A DNA stretch of 64,000 bases, from assembly GCA_965199005.1 (NCBI GenBank), contig CBDAQK010000006.1, positions 1,984,001 through 2,048,000 of the forward strand, written 5' to 3'. This DNA comes from LMUY01 sp965199005. GTDB taxonomy: Bacteria; Pseudomonadota; Alphaproteobacteria; Acetobacterales; Acetobacteraceae. Both the position numbers and the translations under genes were made by a program. Below the pieces are notes generated by a model. The model ran no database searches, was not told the DNA's origin, and saw nothing but the letters and a program-made list of their open reading frames with translations. Numbering within the stretch: the stretch's first letter is position 1; each line of letters starts with the position of its first letter. This document shows, piece by piece, positions 36,951 through 45,591 of the stretch.

Positions 36951-36992
36951 CGCTCGAACGTCTTCAACCCGGTCCGGACGACTTCGTGCAGC

Positions 36993-37095
36993 TCAGAACT
37001 CCATCAGATTGGCCCGGAAGGTCTGCTGCGTGTAACGCGTCTTGGTCAGGCCCCGGCGCTGTAGCTCGGGCACCAGCCCATCGGTGATTTCACAT
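36993..37095 (-). pseudogene. C-terminal scrap of an LLM-class monooxygenase
   Basis: About 33 codons ending at the TGA at 36993-36995 read EITDGLVPELQRRGL, then TRYTQQTFRANL and MEF. This is the characteristic end of NtaA/SnaA-type flavin monooxygenases (compare LVPALQQLGYYR in the intact gene at 29,183-30,523). Upstream of about 37,095 the homology is gone and no start exists. A relic about 110 bases from the attL repeat, left by a deletion before or together with the insertion. Confidence 0.65.
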
Positions 37096-37204
37096 CGCTG
37101 AGGACAATCTCGTTTCCACGTTGCACGCATGAGAAGCCCTTCGTCCAACCCCGTCCACGCCCGTATATCAGCCAGATATTGGACGGACGATCCGGAGAAG
37201 GCCG

Positions 37205-37268
37205 CTAACTCATTGAAAAGATTGGTGCCCCGTACGGGATTCGAACCCGTGTTACAGCCTTGAAAGGG
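37205..37268. repeat. attL: left direct repeat with partial tRNA-Glu
   Basis: Bases 37,223-37,268 copy the 3' end of tRNA-Glu (CCA end, T arm, variable region, anticodon) in minus orientation, and 18 bases beyond the tRNA end are shared too. Only one base of 64 differs from attR (37,220 against 51,710). After 37,268 the tRNA similarity stops, so this copy is not a functional tRNA. Confidence 0.93.
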
Positions 37269-37376
37269 TGGTAGGACCGATCATTTGCGAACGCTGGCGA
37301 ACAGCATTAATTCAGCAATAATAAGACCTTTGGCCTCCACTGAACGATGGCGAACGGTTGCGCTCATGGTCGCATA

Positions 37377-37400
37377 CTTGGTAAGTTGCTTGGTAAGTTC
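37377..37400 (+). repeat. Tandem 12-bp repeats inside the left end (integrase arm sites?)
   Basis: CTTGGTAAGTTG directly followed by CTTGGTAAGTTC, 20 bases before the integrase ATG. The same box recurs in tandem just inside attR (51,647-51,670). A second direct repeat pair, GAACG-N-TGGCGAAC, lies at 37,289-37,304 and 37,342-37,357. Tandem boxes inside both ends are what the arm-type binding sites of a lambda-like integrase would look like. Confidence 0.6.
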
Positions 37401-37420
37401 TGCCAGCCGAGGAGTGCTCC

Positions 37421-38857
37421 ATGGCCCGTAGCGTTGCCGATGCTCCACTGACGACACGCGCGGCCCGTGGGCGGCTTGCGGTCCGGGCCGTGCCCTATTG
37501 GCGTGGGATCGAGGGTGGCGCTGGGGTCGGCTATCGCAAGGGGAAGCGCGGCGGTGTGTGGCTCGTGCGAGTGTTGGATGAGACCGTTGCGGGTGATTAC
37601 CGCCAAGCCACGCTTGGAAGGGCTGATGACGCGCTGCCGGCTGACGGGACGACGATCATGGATTGGTCGCAGGCCGATAAGGCGGCGCGCGCCTGGATAC
37701 TTCGGTTCCATCGCGTGGCGTCCGGGCAAGAAGCCGCTCCCCTGCCCCCCTCCGCGCCATACACAGTGGCAGACGCCATCCGAGACTATCTGGCCGATCT
37801 CGAACGGCGGGGTAGTCGGGGGCTCGCTCAGACCCTCACCTCTGCCGAGGCGCACATTCTCCCCTCCTTCGCCACGCAACCGGTCGGGCGCCTTAACCGC
37901 GATAAGTTGCGCGATTGGCACGCTGCTCTGGCCGGCGCCGCGCCGCGGCGGCGCCTGAAGGCTGGCGTGGCTCGGGCAAGGATCACCCTGGCCGAACATG
38001 ATGAAGAGGCGATCCGCCGTCGCCGGGCAACGGCCAACCGCATTTTGACCATCCTCAAGGCGGCGTTGAACCATGCGCGCACTGAAGGGCGAGCGACCTG
38101 CCCGGGGGATGCATGGCAACTGGTGAAGCCGTTCAAAGGGGCTGACGCTCCCAAGGTCAGCTACCTGTCTGATGCCGAGATCGTGCGGCTGGTGAACGCT
38201 TGTCCGCCCGACTTCCGAGAATTGGTAACGGGAGCCATTCTAACCGGCTGCCGCTATGGCGAACTGGCGGCAATGAGGGCTCGCGACCTCAACCTGACGG
38301 CCGGCACGGTAACGATCCCGCGGAGCAAGTCAGGGAAGGCCCGGCATGTCGTCTTGACGCCAGAGGCGGCCCGCTTCTTCGCCGGGCTTGCGGACGTTGC
38401 GCAAAACGGTCCGCTCTTTCAACGGGACGCCACCGCCAAACAGGCTTCGCGTGAAGCACCCCGCGAAACGGTCCGCGCTCCGTGGGGGCAGTCGGATCAG
38501 TTCCGGCCTATGAGAACTGCGTGCGAAGCGGCAGGGATCACGCCGACAGTTTCATTCCATGTCCTTCGGCATACTCATGCATCCCGCCTGGCAACTCGGG
38601 GGGTTCCCATGGCGGTCATCGCTGCCCAGCTTGGGCATAGCGATACCCGGATGACGGAGCGGCATTACGCCCACTTAGCGCCATCCTACGTCGCCGATAC
38701 AGTGCGCCAAGCCTTCGGTAGCATGGGCTTGTCGCCGATTACAGCGGCAGCCGAGGCGGTCGCATCGCAAGCAATGGGGCTGATCCCTCGCGCTGCCGAG
38801 GGGGTGCGGGCCATGTCGGGGGCGCCGGGCGGCCCCGAGGCGGCAGAGGTGGTGTAA
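37421..38857 (+). CDS. Tyrosine-recombinase integrase
   Basis: 478 residues. An N-terminal part with DUF4102-unlike arm-binding region, a SAM-like core-binding domain (about residues 107-215), and the catalytic domain with Arg278 (TGCRYGEL), a beta-hairpin Lys (RSKSGKARHV), His380-x-x-Arg383 (FHVLRHTHAS), GHSD and the nucleophile Tyr416 (ERHYAHL). It excises and inserts the element at the tRNA-Glu site. An insertion of about 25 residues (QRDATAKQASREAPRETVRA) precedes the His-x-x-Arg box. Its TAA overlaps the ATG of the next small frame. All catalytic residues are intact. Confidence 0.95.
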   Translation: MARSVADAPLTTRAARGRLAVRAVPYWRGIEGGAGVGYRKGKRGGVWLVRVLDETVAGDYRQATLGRADDALPADGTTIMDWSQADKAARAWILRFHRVASGQEAAPLPPSAPYTVADAIRDYLADLERRGSRGLAQTLTSAEAHILPSFATQPVGRLNRDKLRDWHAALAGAAPRRRLKAGVARARITLAEHDEEAIRRRRATANRILTILKAALNHARTEGRATCPGDAWQLVKPFKGADAPKVSYLSDAEIVRLVNACPPDFRELVTGAILTGCRYGELAAMRARDLNLTAGTVTIPRSKSGKARHVVLTPEAARFFAGLADVAQNGPLFQRDATAKQASREAPRETVRAPWGQSDQFRPMRTACEAAGITPTVSFHVLRHTHASRLATRGVPMAVIAAQLGHSDTRMTERHYAHLAPSYVADTVRQAFGSMGLSPITAAAEAVASQAMGLIPRAAEGVRAMSGAPGGPEAAEVV

Positions 38858-38901
38858 TGGGACGGGTCAAACGGGCGCCTAGCGCTTGCGACGCTGGCGG
38901 C

Positions 38902-39135
38902 ATGCTGCACCGCGACATCATCATCGCACTGGGCGGAGCCAAAGCCGTCGCCCGGGTGTGCGCCGCGTCTCCCGATGCCGTAGCAAAGTGGCGCCAACGC
39001 GGCGCGATCCCGTCCGAGTATTGGTCTGTCATTGCGACGGCGGCAGCACGACGCGGGCGGCGGAGGCAATTGCGGCAGCCGCCGATGCACCCCAGCTGGC
39101 TGCTTCCGACGCGCCGCAACAGACCGCGCACATGA
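38902..39135 (+). CDS. Short HTH protein (Cro/YdaS-like), paralogue A
   Basis: 77 residues from the ATG at 38902 (a frame from 38857, overlapping the integrase stop, is the alternative). The core HRDIIIALGGAKAVARVCAA, then DAVAKWRQRGAIPSEYW, is a compact HTH in which the IP-x-x-(Y/H)W end is typical of the YdaS-like/'carph-isopro' group of phage proteins. It is clearly related to the protein at 40,007-40,210, so the element carries two such proteins. Probably a regulator of element genes; the basic tail is unique to this copy. Confidence 0.65.
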   Translation: MLHRDIIIALGGAKAVARVCAASPDAVAKWRQRGAIPSEYWSVIATAAARRGRRRQLRQPPMHPSWLLPTRRNRPRT

Positions 39136-39281
39136 TGATTTAATAACGGTGCAATGCCGAATTTTTACCAGCCGAAATTTCTTAATGGCACGGTAAATGG
39201 GGTCGGCCTCGGATGTCCTGAGGCTTCAAAGCGGCGCGACGGAGTGTTGGAACCACCCCGCCTCGCCTAATTCGAGAATGG

Positions 39282-40010
39282 ATGCTTACCATGCCCGAAC
39301 TAGAAATGCACGTTACTGCGGACGGCTGGACAATCCCAGCGGACGATACGCCAAAAAGAATAACGGCGCGACAGCTTGCTATCGTCGATGGCGACGAAGC
39401 ACGGGTTGCAAAATTCCAGGACGTCTCCGTTGCGGGGCTACGTCGCCGCATGACGGATGATCGGCTACCACCGGAACCGGTGATCCCTGCCGAGATAGCG
39501 GCTATTTTGAACAAGCCCCTTCCTGATATGGATGCTGGCTTGGAGATGTCGGGGGACGGCACGGAGGCTGACTTATTTCGCCTTTGTGCGCTGACAATCG
39601 AAGTCTGCCGAGACTACATCGCTTTGGACTACTTTTTAGACCAGTGCTCTTTATATACGCCCCCGGCCTGGATCGAGGAGCGGCGCACGCAACTCCACGA
39701 TGCTCTTGATAGAGCTTTGGACGCTACCGCGGCAGTTCCGGCGCTCACGTGGATGGGGGTAAGCGCTAAAGCAAGGGTCTGTGCTGAGTGGGGTGTGGAA
39801 CCGAACAGTGGCCCCCTGGATGCGCCAATTGTCGTTTCATTGTTAAATGATTGCGGCGTTTTCGATCGACCCGAGGGAGCCTGCCCAGGAATTATTCGGC
39901 GGAATTACACGCCAAGAGCCAGGTCCGAACAGTTTGTGGAGACCATCGAAAGCCTGGACCGCATATGGAGCAATCCCGATCTCGTCCGCAATGCGAGGCG
40001 GCAGCCATGA
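39282..40010 (+). CDS. Unknown acidic protein between two HTH paralogues
   Basis: 242 residues, no signal peptide or membrane segment. The N-terminal half is mixed (MHVTADGWTIPADDTPKRIT), and the C-terminal half is largely helical (LFRLCALTIEVCRDYIALDY, then TQLHDALDRALDAT). I do not recognise the family. Its TGA overlaps the ATG of the following HTH gene, so the two are translated together and may work as a pair, for instance a co-repressor, a defence-type module or an anti-repressor. Confidence 0.65.
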   Translation: MLTMPELEMHVTADGWTIPADDTPKRITARQLAIVDGDEARVAKFQDVSVAGLRRRMTDDRLPPEPVIPAEIAAILNKPLPDMDAGLEMSGDGTEADLFRLCALTIEVCRDYIALDYFLDQCSLYTPPAWIEERRTQLHDALDRALDATAAVPALTWMGVSAKARVCAEWGVEPNSGPLDAPIVVSLLNDCGVFDRPEGACPGIIRRNYTPRARSEQFVETIESLDRIWSNPDLVRNARRQP

Positions 40011-40210
40011 AGCACCGCGACATCATCGTTGCCCTCGACGGCAATAAGGCTGTTGCCGCAATCTGCCGGGATGATCCGGTGCACGTTGTGGATTGGAAAC
40101 GACGGAACTCTATTCCGCGCAAGCACTGGCCAGCGGTTGTGTCGGCCGCGCGGCAGAAGTCAGAAAGGTTGCTGCTGATCACAGTTGAAGCTATGGCGCG
40201 CCACCGCTGA
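40007..40210 (+). CDS. Short HTH protein (Cro/YdaS-like), paralogue B
   Basis: 67 residues. MKHRDIIVALDGNKAVAAIC followed by VVDWKRRNSIPRKHW matches paralogue A at 38,902 in spacing and residues. Overlaps the preceding unknown gene by four bases (ATGA). Likely a DNA-binding regulator of the element. Confidence 0.7.
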   Translation: MKHRDIIVALDGNKAVAAICRDDPVHVVDWKRRNSIPRKHWPAVVSAARQKSERLLLITVEAMARHR

Positions 40211-40443
40211 CCGCCACGCGGTAGCGCGGACGGCTCTTGCTATCAATTCGCTCGCGATCTTCCGGCGGAGGGTCGCTTCGCCTTGGTGAAAACCAACTCT
40301 GGGAGGGCGCTACAGAGGCGTAGGTCGCGACGGCTACGGCGGCAACGCCAGCGTCGCTTAGGCCGGTCCATAGTTTGCTCCGGCCTGCCGCAAGCCGGTC
40401 TTCATCCCTACTTGTAGGCGTGCCGCTGGTTAGCATCTGGCGG

Positions 40444-41010
40444 TTACGCTGCCTTCCTGCCGGCCAGCACTCTATACACGCTCGCAACCCCAATCTCTAG
40501 CTCAGCGGCGATGGCGTCACGGGTGCGGCCTTGCTCGGCGAGGGCTACAATCTGGGCAGCCTTGGCCAGCGCCGTAGGCTTGCGCCCCTTGTATTTGCCT
40601 TCCGCCTTGGCAGCGGCGATGCCCTCGCGCTGGCGTTCGAGCATGATTTCCCGCTCCCATGTGGCCACACCTGCAAGAATGGTCAGCATGAGCTTGCTGG
40701 TGGGATTGCGCGTGTCCAGCCGTTCGCCGCCCATGGACAGGACCACGAGGCTGATACCACGCTTTGACAGGTCCGCCTCGATCGTCAGCAATTCGGCAGT
40801 GGAGCGCGCCAACCTGTCCGGCTTGGTCACGATCAGCGTGTCGCCGGCACGGAGGAACGCCAAGCACTCCGCCAACTTGCCGCGTGTGGCCACAGATGAA
40901 ATTTGCTCGCTGAAGACCCGCTCGGCGCCAGCGCCGCAGACATCCCGAATTTGCGCATCAAGGCCGGCGGCTTGCTCGGCAGTGCTTGTCCGGCAGTATC
41001 CAACGATCAT
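40444..41010 (-). CDS. Serine recombinase (resolvase/invertase family)
   Basis: 188 residues. The catalytic Ser is Ser9 in YCRTSTAEQ, with supporting Arg in KPDRLARST and the AGVATWEREIMLERQREGIAAAK long helix leading to a C-terminal HTH (GRTRDAIAAELEIGVASVYRVL). This is the size and shape of Tn3-type resolvases and DNA invertases. The upstream region carries three paired TGTGATAG boxes laid out like a res site. It probably resolves dimers of the element or is the remnant of a transposon within it. Confidence 0.93.
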   Translation of the reverse strand: MIVGYCRTSTAEQAAGLDAQIRDVCGAGAERVFSEQISSVATRGKLAECLAFLRAGDTLIVTKPDRLARSTAELLTIEADLSKRGISLVVLSMGGERLDTRNPTSKLMLTILAGVATWEREIMLERQREGIAAAKAEGKYKGRKPTALAKAAQIVALAEQGRTRDAIAAELEIGVASVYRVLAGRKAA

Positions 41011-41020
41011 GAGCGTCGTC

Positions 41021-41137
41021 CTATCACATTCGTCTACGACTCTGTGATAGCAAACCTATCAAAGCTGTCAACAGACTTGTGTGATAGAAACTTTCAAGGC
41101 GGCTGGACCCTATCGCTGGGGCAAGGTCATGTGATAG
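41021..41137. other. res-like site: three subsites with inverted CTATC...GATAG arms
   Basis: Subsites from the resolvase outward: 41,021-41,050 (CTATCACA-N14-TGTGATAG), 41,056-41,087 (CTATCAAA-N16-TGTGATAG) and 41,110-41,137 (CTATCGCT-N12-TGTGATAG). Gaps are 5 and 22 bases and lengths 30, 32 and 28, close to the III-II-I plan of the Tn3/gamma-delta res site, with subsite III next to the resolvase start. The sites probably serve recombination and repression of the resolvase promoter. Confidence 0.75.
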
Positions 41138-41313
41138 GGAGCATGGCGCCCAGCCGACTGCAAACCATGCGAAGCGCTACAAGGCCGATCGCGTGGCTGC
41201 GGCAATAACTACCACCCATCCGCCCAAACGCCGCCCATGGTTCTCCCTTTAGTAAGAACCGCCATTCTGGGCGCCGCCGGGCACGCCATCTCGCGGCGCA
41301 CCCGGCAACAAGG

Positions 41314-43641
41314 CTATGTCTCCACTAAATGCGCCCCATACTGCGGGGCGAGTGACGGGTCTGGCCGCAGCGTGCCCGAAACCTGGCCGCCCATCATGCG
41401 AAGCTGCTGCCGCGTCACCGCCCGCGCGATCTCCCGATCATCCAAATGGAGATAGGTGATGTGCTCGATCACCGGCCCCGGCTGATCAGTCTGTGGGTGA
41501 TAGGCGTTGAGGTGGAGCAAGTGGCCCAACCCCCGGACTGCATCACCTGGGGTGACATCGTTTAGGCCCAACGGGTTCATGTTCCACAAACCGCCTCCAA
41601 CGCCACCGGCAATCGCACCTGGCACACCGGCAACGGTTCCGCCCGCGACGGCACCTTTCGCAGCGTTCTGTAGCCACTCGGGAAACTTATCGACCGCCCC
41701 GCTCAAGGCCAAAATGCCACCGGCAAGCATGAACAATCCGCCTTTGCCATTCCCCCCGAGCGCAGCAAGGGCGCCGACAACTTTTTCTGCTCCCAGCGCC
41801 AGAATGCCGAAGGCCAACCCCTCAAGCGCCGCCTTGCTTCCATCTGGATTAGTTTTGGCCCAAGCTGCAATCGAGTTCAGCCACGTCGTGATACCGTTCA
41901 ATGCCTCAATCGCCGGCCCTTGCCCAGCCTCACCGAGAGACACCTCAAACGCATTCCAGGCTGCCCCTAAGCCTTTGGCTTGCATCTGCGGATTGTTGGC
42001 TAGTTGCGTCTGATATGGATCCGACGATCGCAGCGCATCGAAACCAGCCTTTTCACGCATAAGTTGCGGCCACATCCTGAAAATTTCAGTCAGGAACCGC
42101 GAACCCGTGACGGTAGTCGAAATGCGGGACCCTTCTTGGCTCTCATAGACCAGCCGCTTTTGAGCATCCCACGTGTCAAAGTCTGGATGGTCTCCCCTCA
42201 GTTTCTTGTCTATCCGCGGCAGTAATTCATCATGCACATAGGAAAGCGGATGTTGTGCAAGATAGTCAATTTTGCCCATTGCCTCATTGTCAATTACCAC
42301 CTGACCCATGCCGGTCTCGTGCCAATGACCGTGAAGGGTGGGAAACATCTGCTCCAATTCTTGGATCGTGCCCTTTCCCATCCGGCCACTGCCGAACTGG
42401 CGATTAAAGCCTTGCAAGGCTGACGCAGCCTGCGGCCCCAACCCTTCAATGAGAGCAAGATTGCCGCCGAAAAATTCTTCGTCCGACATCATAGCCGCTG
42501 CTGCGCCGCCCATTCGTGCATTTTGCAGGATCATGCGCGGGGTCACACGACCACCCGTCAGCACTGTTGCCAACATCTCGTTGTGGACGAATTGCGCGAG
42601 CCGGGCGGGGTCAGTTTCATCGGTGCCGGGCTTACTGGCGGCCCCCTTTAAATCCCCGGCCTGGACGGCCTGGAAGACTTCCGTCAGCGCATCGCCATGC
42701 CCTCGCGCGGCAAGCACCAAGGCATCTTTCAACATAGACGGAGCGGCATCGATCGCGGTTCCGACGTCGGGCAGGCCATCCCGATTGCGAAAGATCACGC
42801 CAATGTCTTTCATAACCTCCAACCCGCCGCCGATTGTGGCGCCCGGCGTGCTTACCTGAATAGCCTGCGCCAGCGCCCGCGCCTTGGAAACCTGCTCTGG
42901 CGTCCACCCGTTGGTGAGCAACTCCGCCTCTTTGGCGCCAACGTCGAAGCTGGCCCCAAATATGTTCTTGATAAGCTCTCCCGTCATCAGAGCGGGAATT
43001 ACACCATCAAACGCGCCCGGCACATGGCCACGCCCCCCGCCATCGCCTCGCTCGCTACCGCCGCGGCGGCCGTTGGGATTGAGCGGGATAGGCGGCCCGT
43101 GCTCACCTTCGCCAAAGAACGGCGCGTCGTGCCCGGCGCCGTTCGGAAGCGTGAAATTGGGTTGATAGTGTGGGACAAGCCCCCGCGGCTCCCAGCCGCG
43201 TTCCGGTCCGGTATAAGGCACCAATGCCCCGTTACTAAGCATCGTAAAGTTCGGCGTGTAGGGTATTGCCTCATTCGACGGAGGTGCCCCAGATCGCGCG
43301 TTGCCGGCTGGCGTGCTCTGGCCGCCACCGTGCGGGGTAGACGGAGCGCGCGGAATAACAAAATCGGGAATACCCCCGCCAGCGTTCCAGTTGCCCACCG
43401 CACGGTTCATGGTCGCCATGGCCTCGGCGAGCCGCGCCATGTTGTCTGCGGCTCTCCCAATGCCGGCCGCCGAACCGCCAACGCCGCGCAATTCCGCCGC
43501 TAGACCTTTGGCTTCCCCTTGTGCGTGGGTAATATGCTCGTCGAGCGCTTCGAAGGCCGGTATCAACGCCTCGATCCCGGCGGAAAGATTGCCGCCAAGA
43601 ACAAAGGAAACTCCTATTTTGTAGGCTTCAATCATGGCCAT
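41314..43641 (-). CDS. Phage tail tape-measure-like protein
   Basis: 775 residues. A helical N-terminus (LGGNLSAGIEALIPAFEALDEH, ELRGVGGSAAGIGRAADNMARL) is followed by a Pro/Gly/Asn-rich stretch (about 90-210), a large helical middle, and hydrophobic segments near 590-665 (GLAFGILALGAEKVVGALAAL, then AGGTVAGVPGAIAGGVGGG), all usual in tape measures, which set tail length and sit in the tail lumen. No tail tube, chaperone or tail-tip genes follow it. TAGGAG lies before the ATG, which adjoins the stop of the preceding gene (TAGATG). Confidence 0.75.
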   Translation of the reverse strand: MAMIEAYKIGVSFVLGGNLSAGIEALIPAFEALDEHITHAQGEAKGLAAELRGVGGSAAGIGRAADNMARLAEAMATMNRAVGNWNAGGGIPDFVIPRAPSTPHGGGQSTPAGNARSGAPPSNEAIPYTPNFTMLSNGALVPYTGPERGWEPRGLVPHYQPNFTLPNGAGHDAPFFGEGEHGPPIPLNPNGRRGGSERGDGGGRGHVPGAFDGVIPALMTGELIKNIFGASFDVGAKEAELLTNGWTPEQVSKARALAQAIQVSTPGATIGGGLEVMKDIGVIFRNRDGLPDVGTAIDAAPSMLKDALVLAARGHGDALTEVFQAVQAGDLKGAASKPGTDETDPARLAQFVHNEMLATVLTGGRVTPRMILQNARMGGAAAAMMSDEEFFGGNLALIEGLGPQAASALQGFNRQFGSGRMGKGTIQELEQMFPTLHGHWHETGMGQVVIDNEAMGKIDYLAQHPLSYVHDELLPRIDKKLRGDHPDFDTWDAQKRLVYESQEGSRISTTVTGSRFLTEIFRMWPQLMREKAGFDALRSSDPYQTQLANNPQMQAKGLGAAWNAFEVSLGEAGQGPAIEALNGITTWLNSIAAWAKTNPDGSKAALEGLAFGILALGAEKVVGALAALGGNGKGGLFMLAGGILALSGAVDKFPEWLQNAAKGAVAGGTVAGVPGAIAGGVGGGLWNMNPLGLNDVTPGDAVRGLGHLLHLNAYHPQTDQPGPVIEHITYLHLDDREIARAVTRQQLRMMGGQVSGTLRPDPSLAPQYGAHLVET

Positions 43642-44010
43642 CTACGTTTCTCCTAAGTCTTCATCCATTATTAGCGGGTCGCAATCTAGACCGATCTCTT
43701 CGACCGTGCCTTTATTTGGATCAACTGCCGGAATTGGCGATATGCGAGGCGTGACGTAGGGAAGTATTTCTTTAGCCGCCGCAAGCGCCAACCTGTAGTC
43801 CCCGGCCAGCAAGCTGTTTTTGGCGATCTCTTGAATGATATCAAGCGCCGACAGGTCTTGGTATTGGCTTTCAAGCCGAAGCGCGGCTTCTCTTCTAAGC
43901 ATGTCACGCTCGATCGTGGCGCTATTCAGCCGCCCTTTTGGGCGACCAGCGCCAACGCGAAAACCTCCATGACCGGGCATTTTGAAATCTCGATTTTTAT
44001 GCGATGTCAT
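43642..44010 (-). CDS. AT-hook-like small protein, possible terminase small subunit
   Basis: 122 residues. The N-terminus GFRVGAGRPKGRLNSATIERD is a GRPKG AT-hook, a form common at the start of small terminase-like phage proteins. The middle is helical (MLRREAALRLESQYQDLSAL) and the C-terminus acidic. It lies between the portal and tape-measure genes in one leftward operon. A DNA-recognition role is likely; calling it a small terminase without a large subunit nearby is speculative. Confidence 0.65.
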   Translation of the reverse strand: MTSHKNRDFKMPGHGGFRVGAGRPKGRLNSATIERDMLRREAALRLESQYQDLSALDIIQEIAKNSLLAGDYRLALAAAKEILPYVTPRISPIPAVDPNKGTVEEIGLDCDPLIMDEDLGET

Positions 44011-44052
44011 AGCATAACATTTTTCTCCTCGCTGGTTCCAGAGAAATTCCTT

Positions 44053-45537
44053 CTACGCGTCCGCCAATCCCCGAACCTGGACCTGAGCACGCCGGTTCGC
44101 CAGCAACGCCGTTTGCGCCGCCTCGTCTTTCGCGATCTCCGCCAACTCCGCGTCCACGTCGGCCAGATCGTAGCTCTCGCCAACTGCCTGCACCGCCCTT
44201 CGACGCGACATCACGCCACCCGCAGTAAGTGTAGTAACGGCCACGGCCTCCGCTTGCTTGTCGCCGTATGTCGGATGGAAGAAGGGTGGCCAAACCAGCG
44301 CCAGGCCCGCAGCATCAAGGTTAGTCTCCGCCTTCTGACCGCACACGACGCCACCTTTGATGCGGGTCGACGCCAAGCACACCAGCCGTAGCAGCTGCAT
44401 CAAGGCCCCATCGCCATACGACAACCGCAGCCGGGATGTGAGCCAAACAATGGGCTGTTTGAGCAATTCCATGGCGCGGCCGGACTGCGCGGATGACATT
44501 TTGTCCCGGTCGCTGCCGTCGCCGTGCATCGCGGCCATGGCGCATTTGTGCAGATGCGTCACATAATCGATCACGGCCGAGGTCGCCGAACCGCTGATCT
44601 CCAGCAACTTTGCGTCACCGTCGCTGCCCACGATGAGCGCCGAGGCAGCGCCACCAATCCGCGCCGGCATACTCCCCGGCCCGGCTGGCTCCTTAATTAA
44701 AAGTGTTGGATCAGAGGAATACTTCAGCCCCCGCCCACCTTGCGATAGCTGATAGTCCGCCTCGATCTCCGTGTTGATGCCGGGCGCGAACGTGCAAGCC
44801 CCATCGATTGCATCGCCACCCGGCAGGTTCTTCACCCACACGACGGGGCAAGCGCCCAAGTTATGCACCGCGCTCCGGCGTGTGTCGCGCCGGGGTGCTT
44901 GCTCGGCTTCACCTACCGGCCAGGGAACAAACCAGATTTCTTCCTTAGCGTCCCACACCCTATGGAACCAAAAATTATCGAAGCCCGGGCGTAGGGCTGT
45001 ATACCCGGCCGCAACTAAATCCGCCCTGGTCACCTTGCGCTTCTCGGTCACTCGCAAAAGCGTTTGAGGCGCCATGGGATCATATTCTGGCGTGAGATAC
45101 AAAGTGGGGAGCACGTCAAAGTAAGGCTTGTTCGCCAGCACGCGAAAGAGGATCGCAACCGAACCGACGCTGCCTAGAGTGGCGGCCTCAATCATGGTCC
45201 CGGCCAGGTTCGTTGCCTGGATCATTTGATTGATCGCCAATACCGTGGGGCTTTCTTTGCCGCCCGAGCTTGCCGCAGAGATAGCCGGCCAGCGGCCGAA
45301 CAGCATGGACACGCTGTCATCAATCACGATGCGGGACCAACCCGTGCGCACCGATGGCCGCCGCTGATCGAGCGGGACATACTCGCCGCTTGCGTTCCGC
45401 TCGACACTAAATGGCGTGTAGAGGTGGTCATATTGTTCACCCGCCAGAACTCGGCTTAGCGCCGCCAGACGTTCACGCCGGGCCGGGTAATCCCCATCGG
45501 TGATTTGCATGCTAGCTTGAAGCGTTTTCCAGTCCAT
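44053..45537 (-). CDS. Phage portal protein (SPP1 gp6-like)
   Basis: 494 residues. The start (DYPARRERLAALSRVLAGEQYDH), GWSRIVIDDSVSMLFGR, NPGINTEIEADYQLSQG-like NTEIEADYQLSQ, and the SAQSGRAMELLKQPI segment followed by a long stem helix are features of SPP1 gp6-type portals, which form the dodecameric DNA gate of the capsid. A strong TAGGAG precedes the ATG. No major capsid or large terminase is adjacent, so the portal may act on a helper phage's capsid. Confidence 0.8.
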   Translation of the reverse strand: MDWKTLQASMQITDGDYPARRERLAALSRVLAGEQYDHLYTPFSVERNASGEYVPLDQRRPSVRTGWSRIVIDDSVSMLFGRWPAISAASSGGKESPTVLAINQMIQATNLAGTMIEAATLGSVGSVAILFRVLANKPYFDVLPTLYLTPEYDPMAPQTLLRVTEKRKVTRADLVAAGYTALRPGFDNFWFHRVWDAKEEIWFVPWPVGEAEQAPRRDTRRSAVHNLGACPVVWVKNLPGGDAIDGACTFAPGINTEIEADYQLSQGGRGLKYSSDPTLLIKEPAGPGSMPARIGGAASALIVGSDGDAKLLEISGSATSAVIDYVTHLHKCAMAAMHGDGSDRDKMSSAQSGRAMELLKQPIVWLTSRLRLSYGDGALMQLLRLVCLASTRIKGGVVCGQKAETNLDAAGLALVWPPFFHPTYGDKQAEAVAVTTLTAGGVMSRRRAVQAVGESYDLADVDAELAEIAKDEAAQTALLANRRAQVQVRGLADA

Positions 45538-45591
45538 GGTGTCTCCTAAGTTGGCTATTAACTAAATCTCGCCTTGTTGCCGAGCAGAGCT

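Noticed and set aside
37223..37268. Second tRNA-Glu gene
   Set aside because: Similarity ends at the anticodon stem; the D arm and 5' acceptor strand are missing. It is the attL copy.
40191..40493. Minus-strand frame overlapping the resolvase end (about 100 codons)
   Set aside because: No ribosome site, unlike any family, and partly inside the resolvase gene. A shorter version from about 40,436 remains possible but unsupported.
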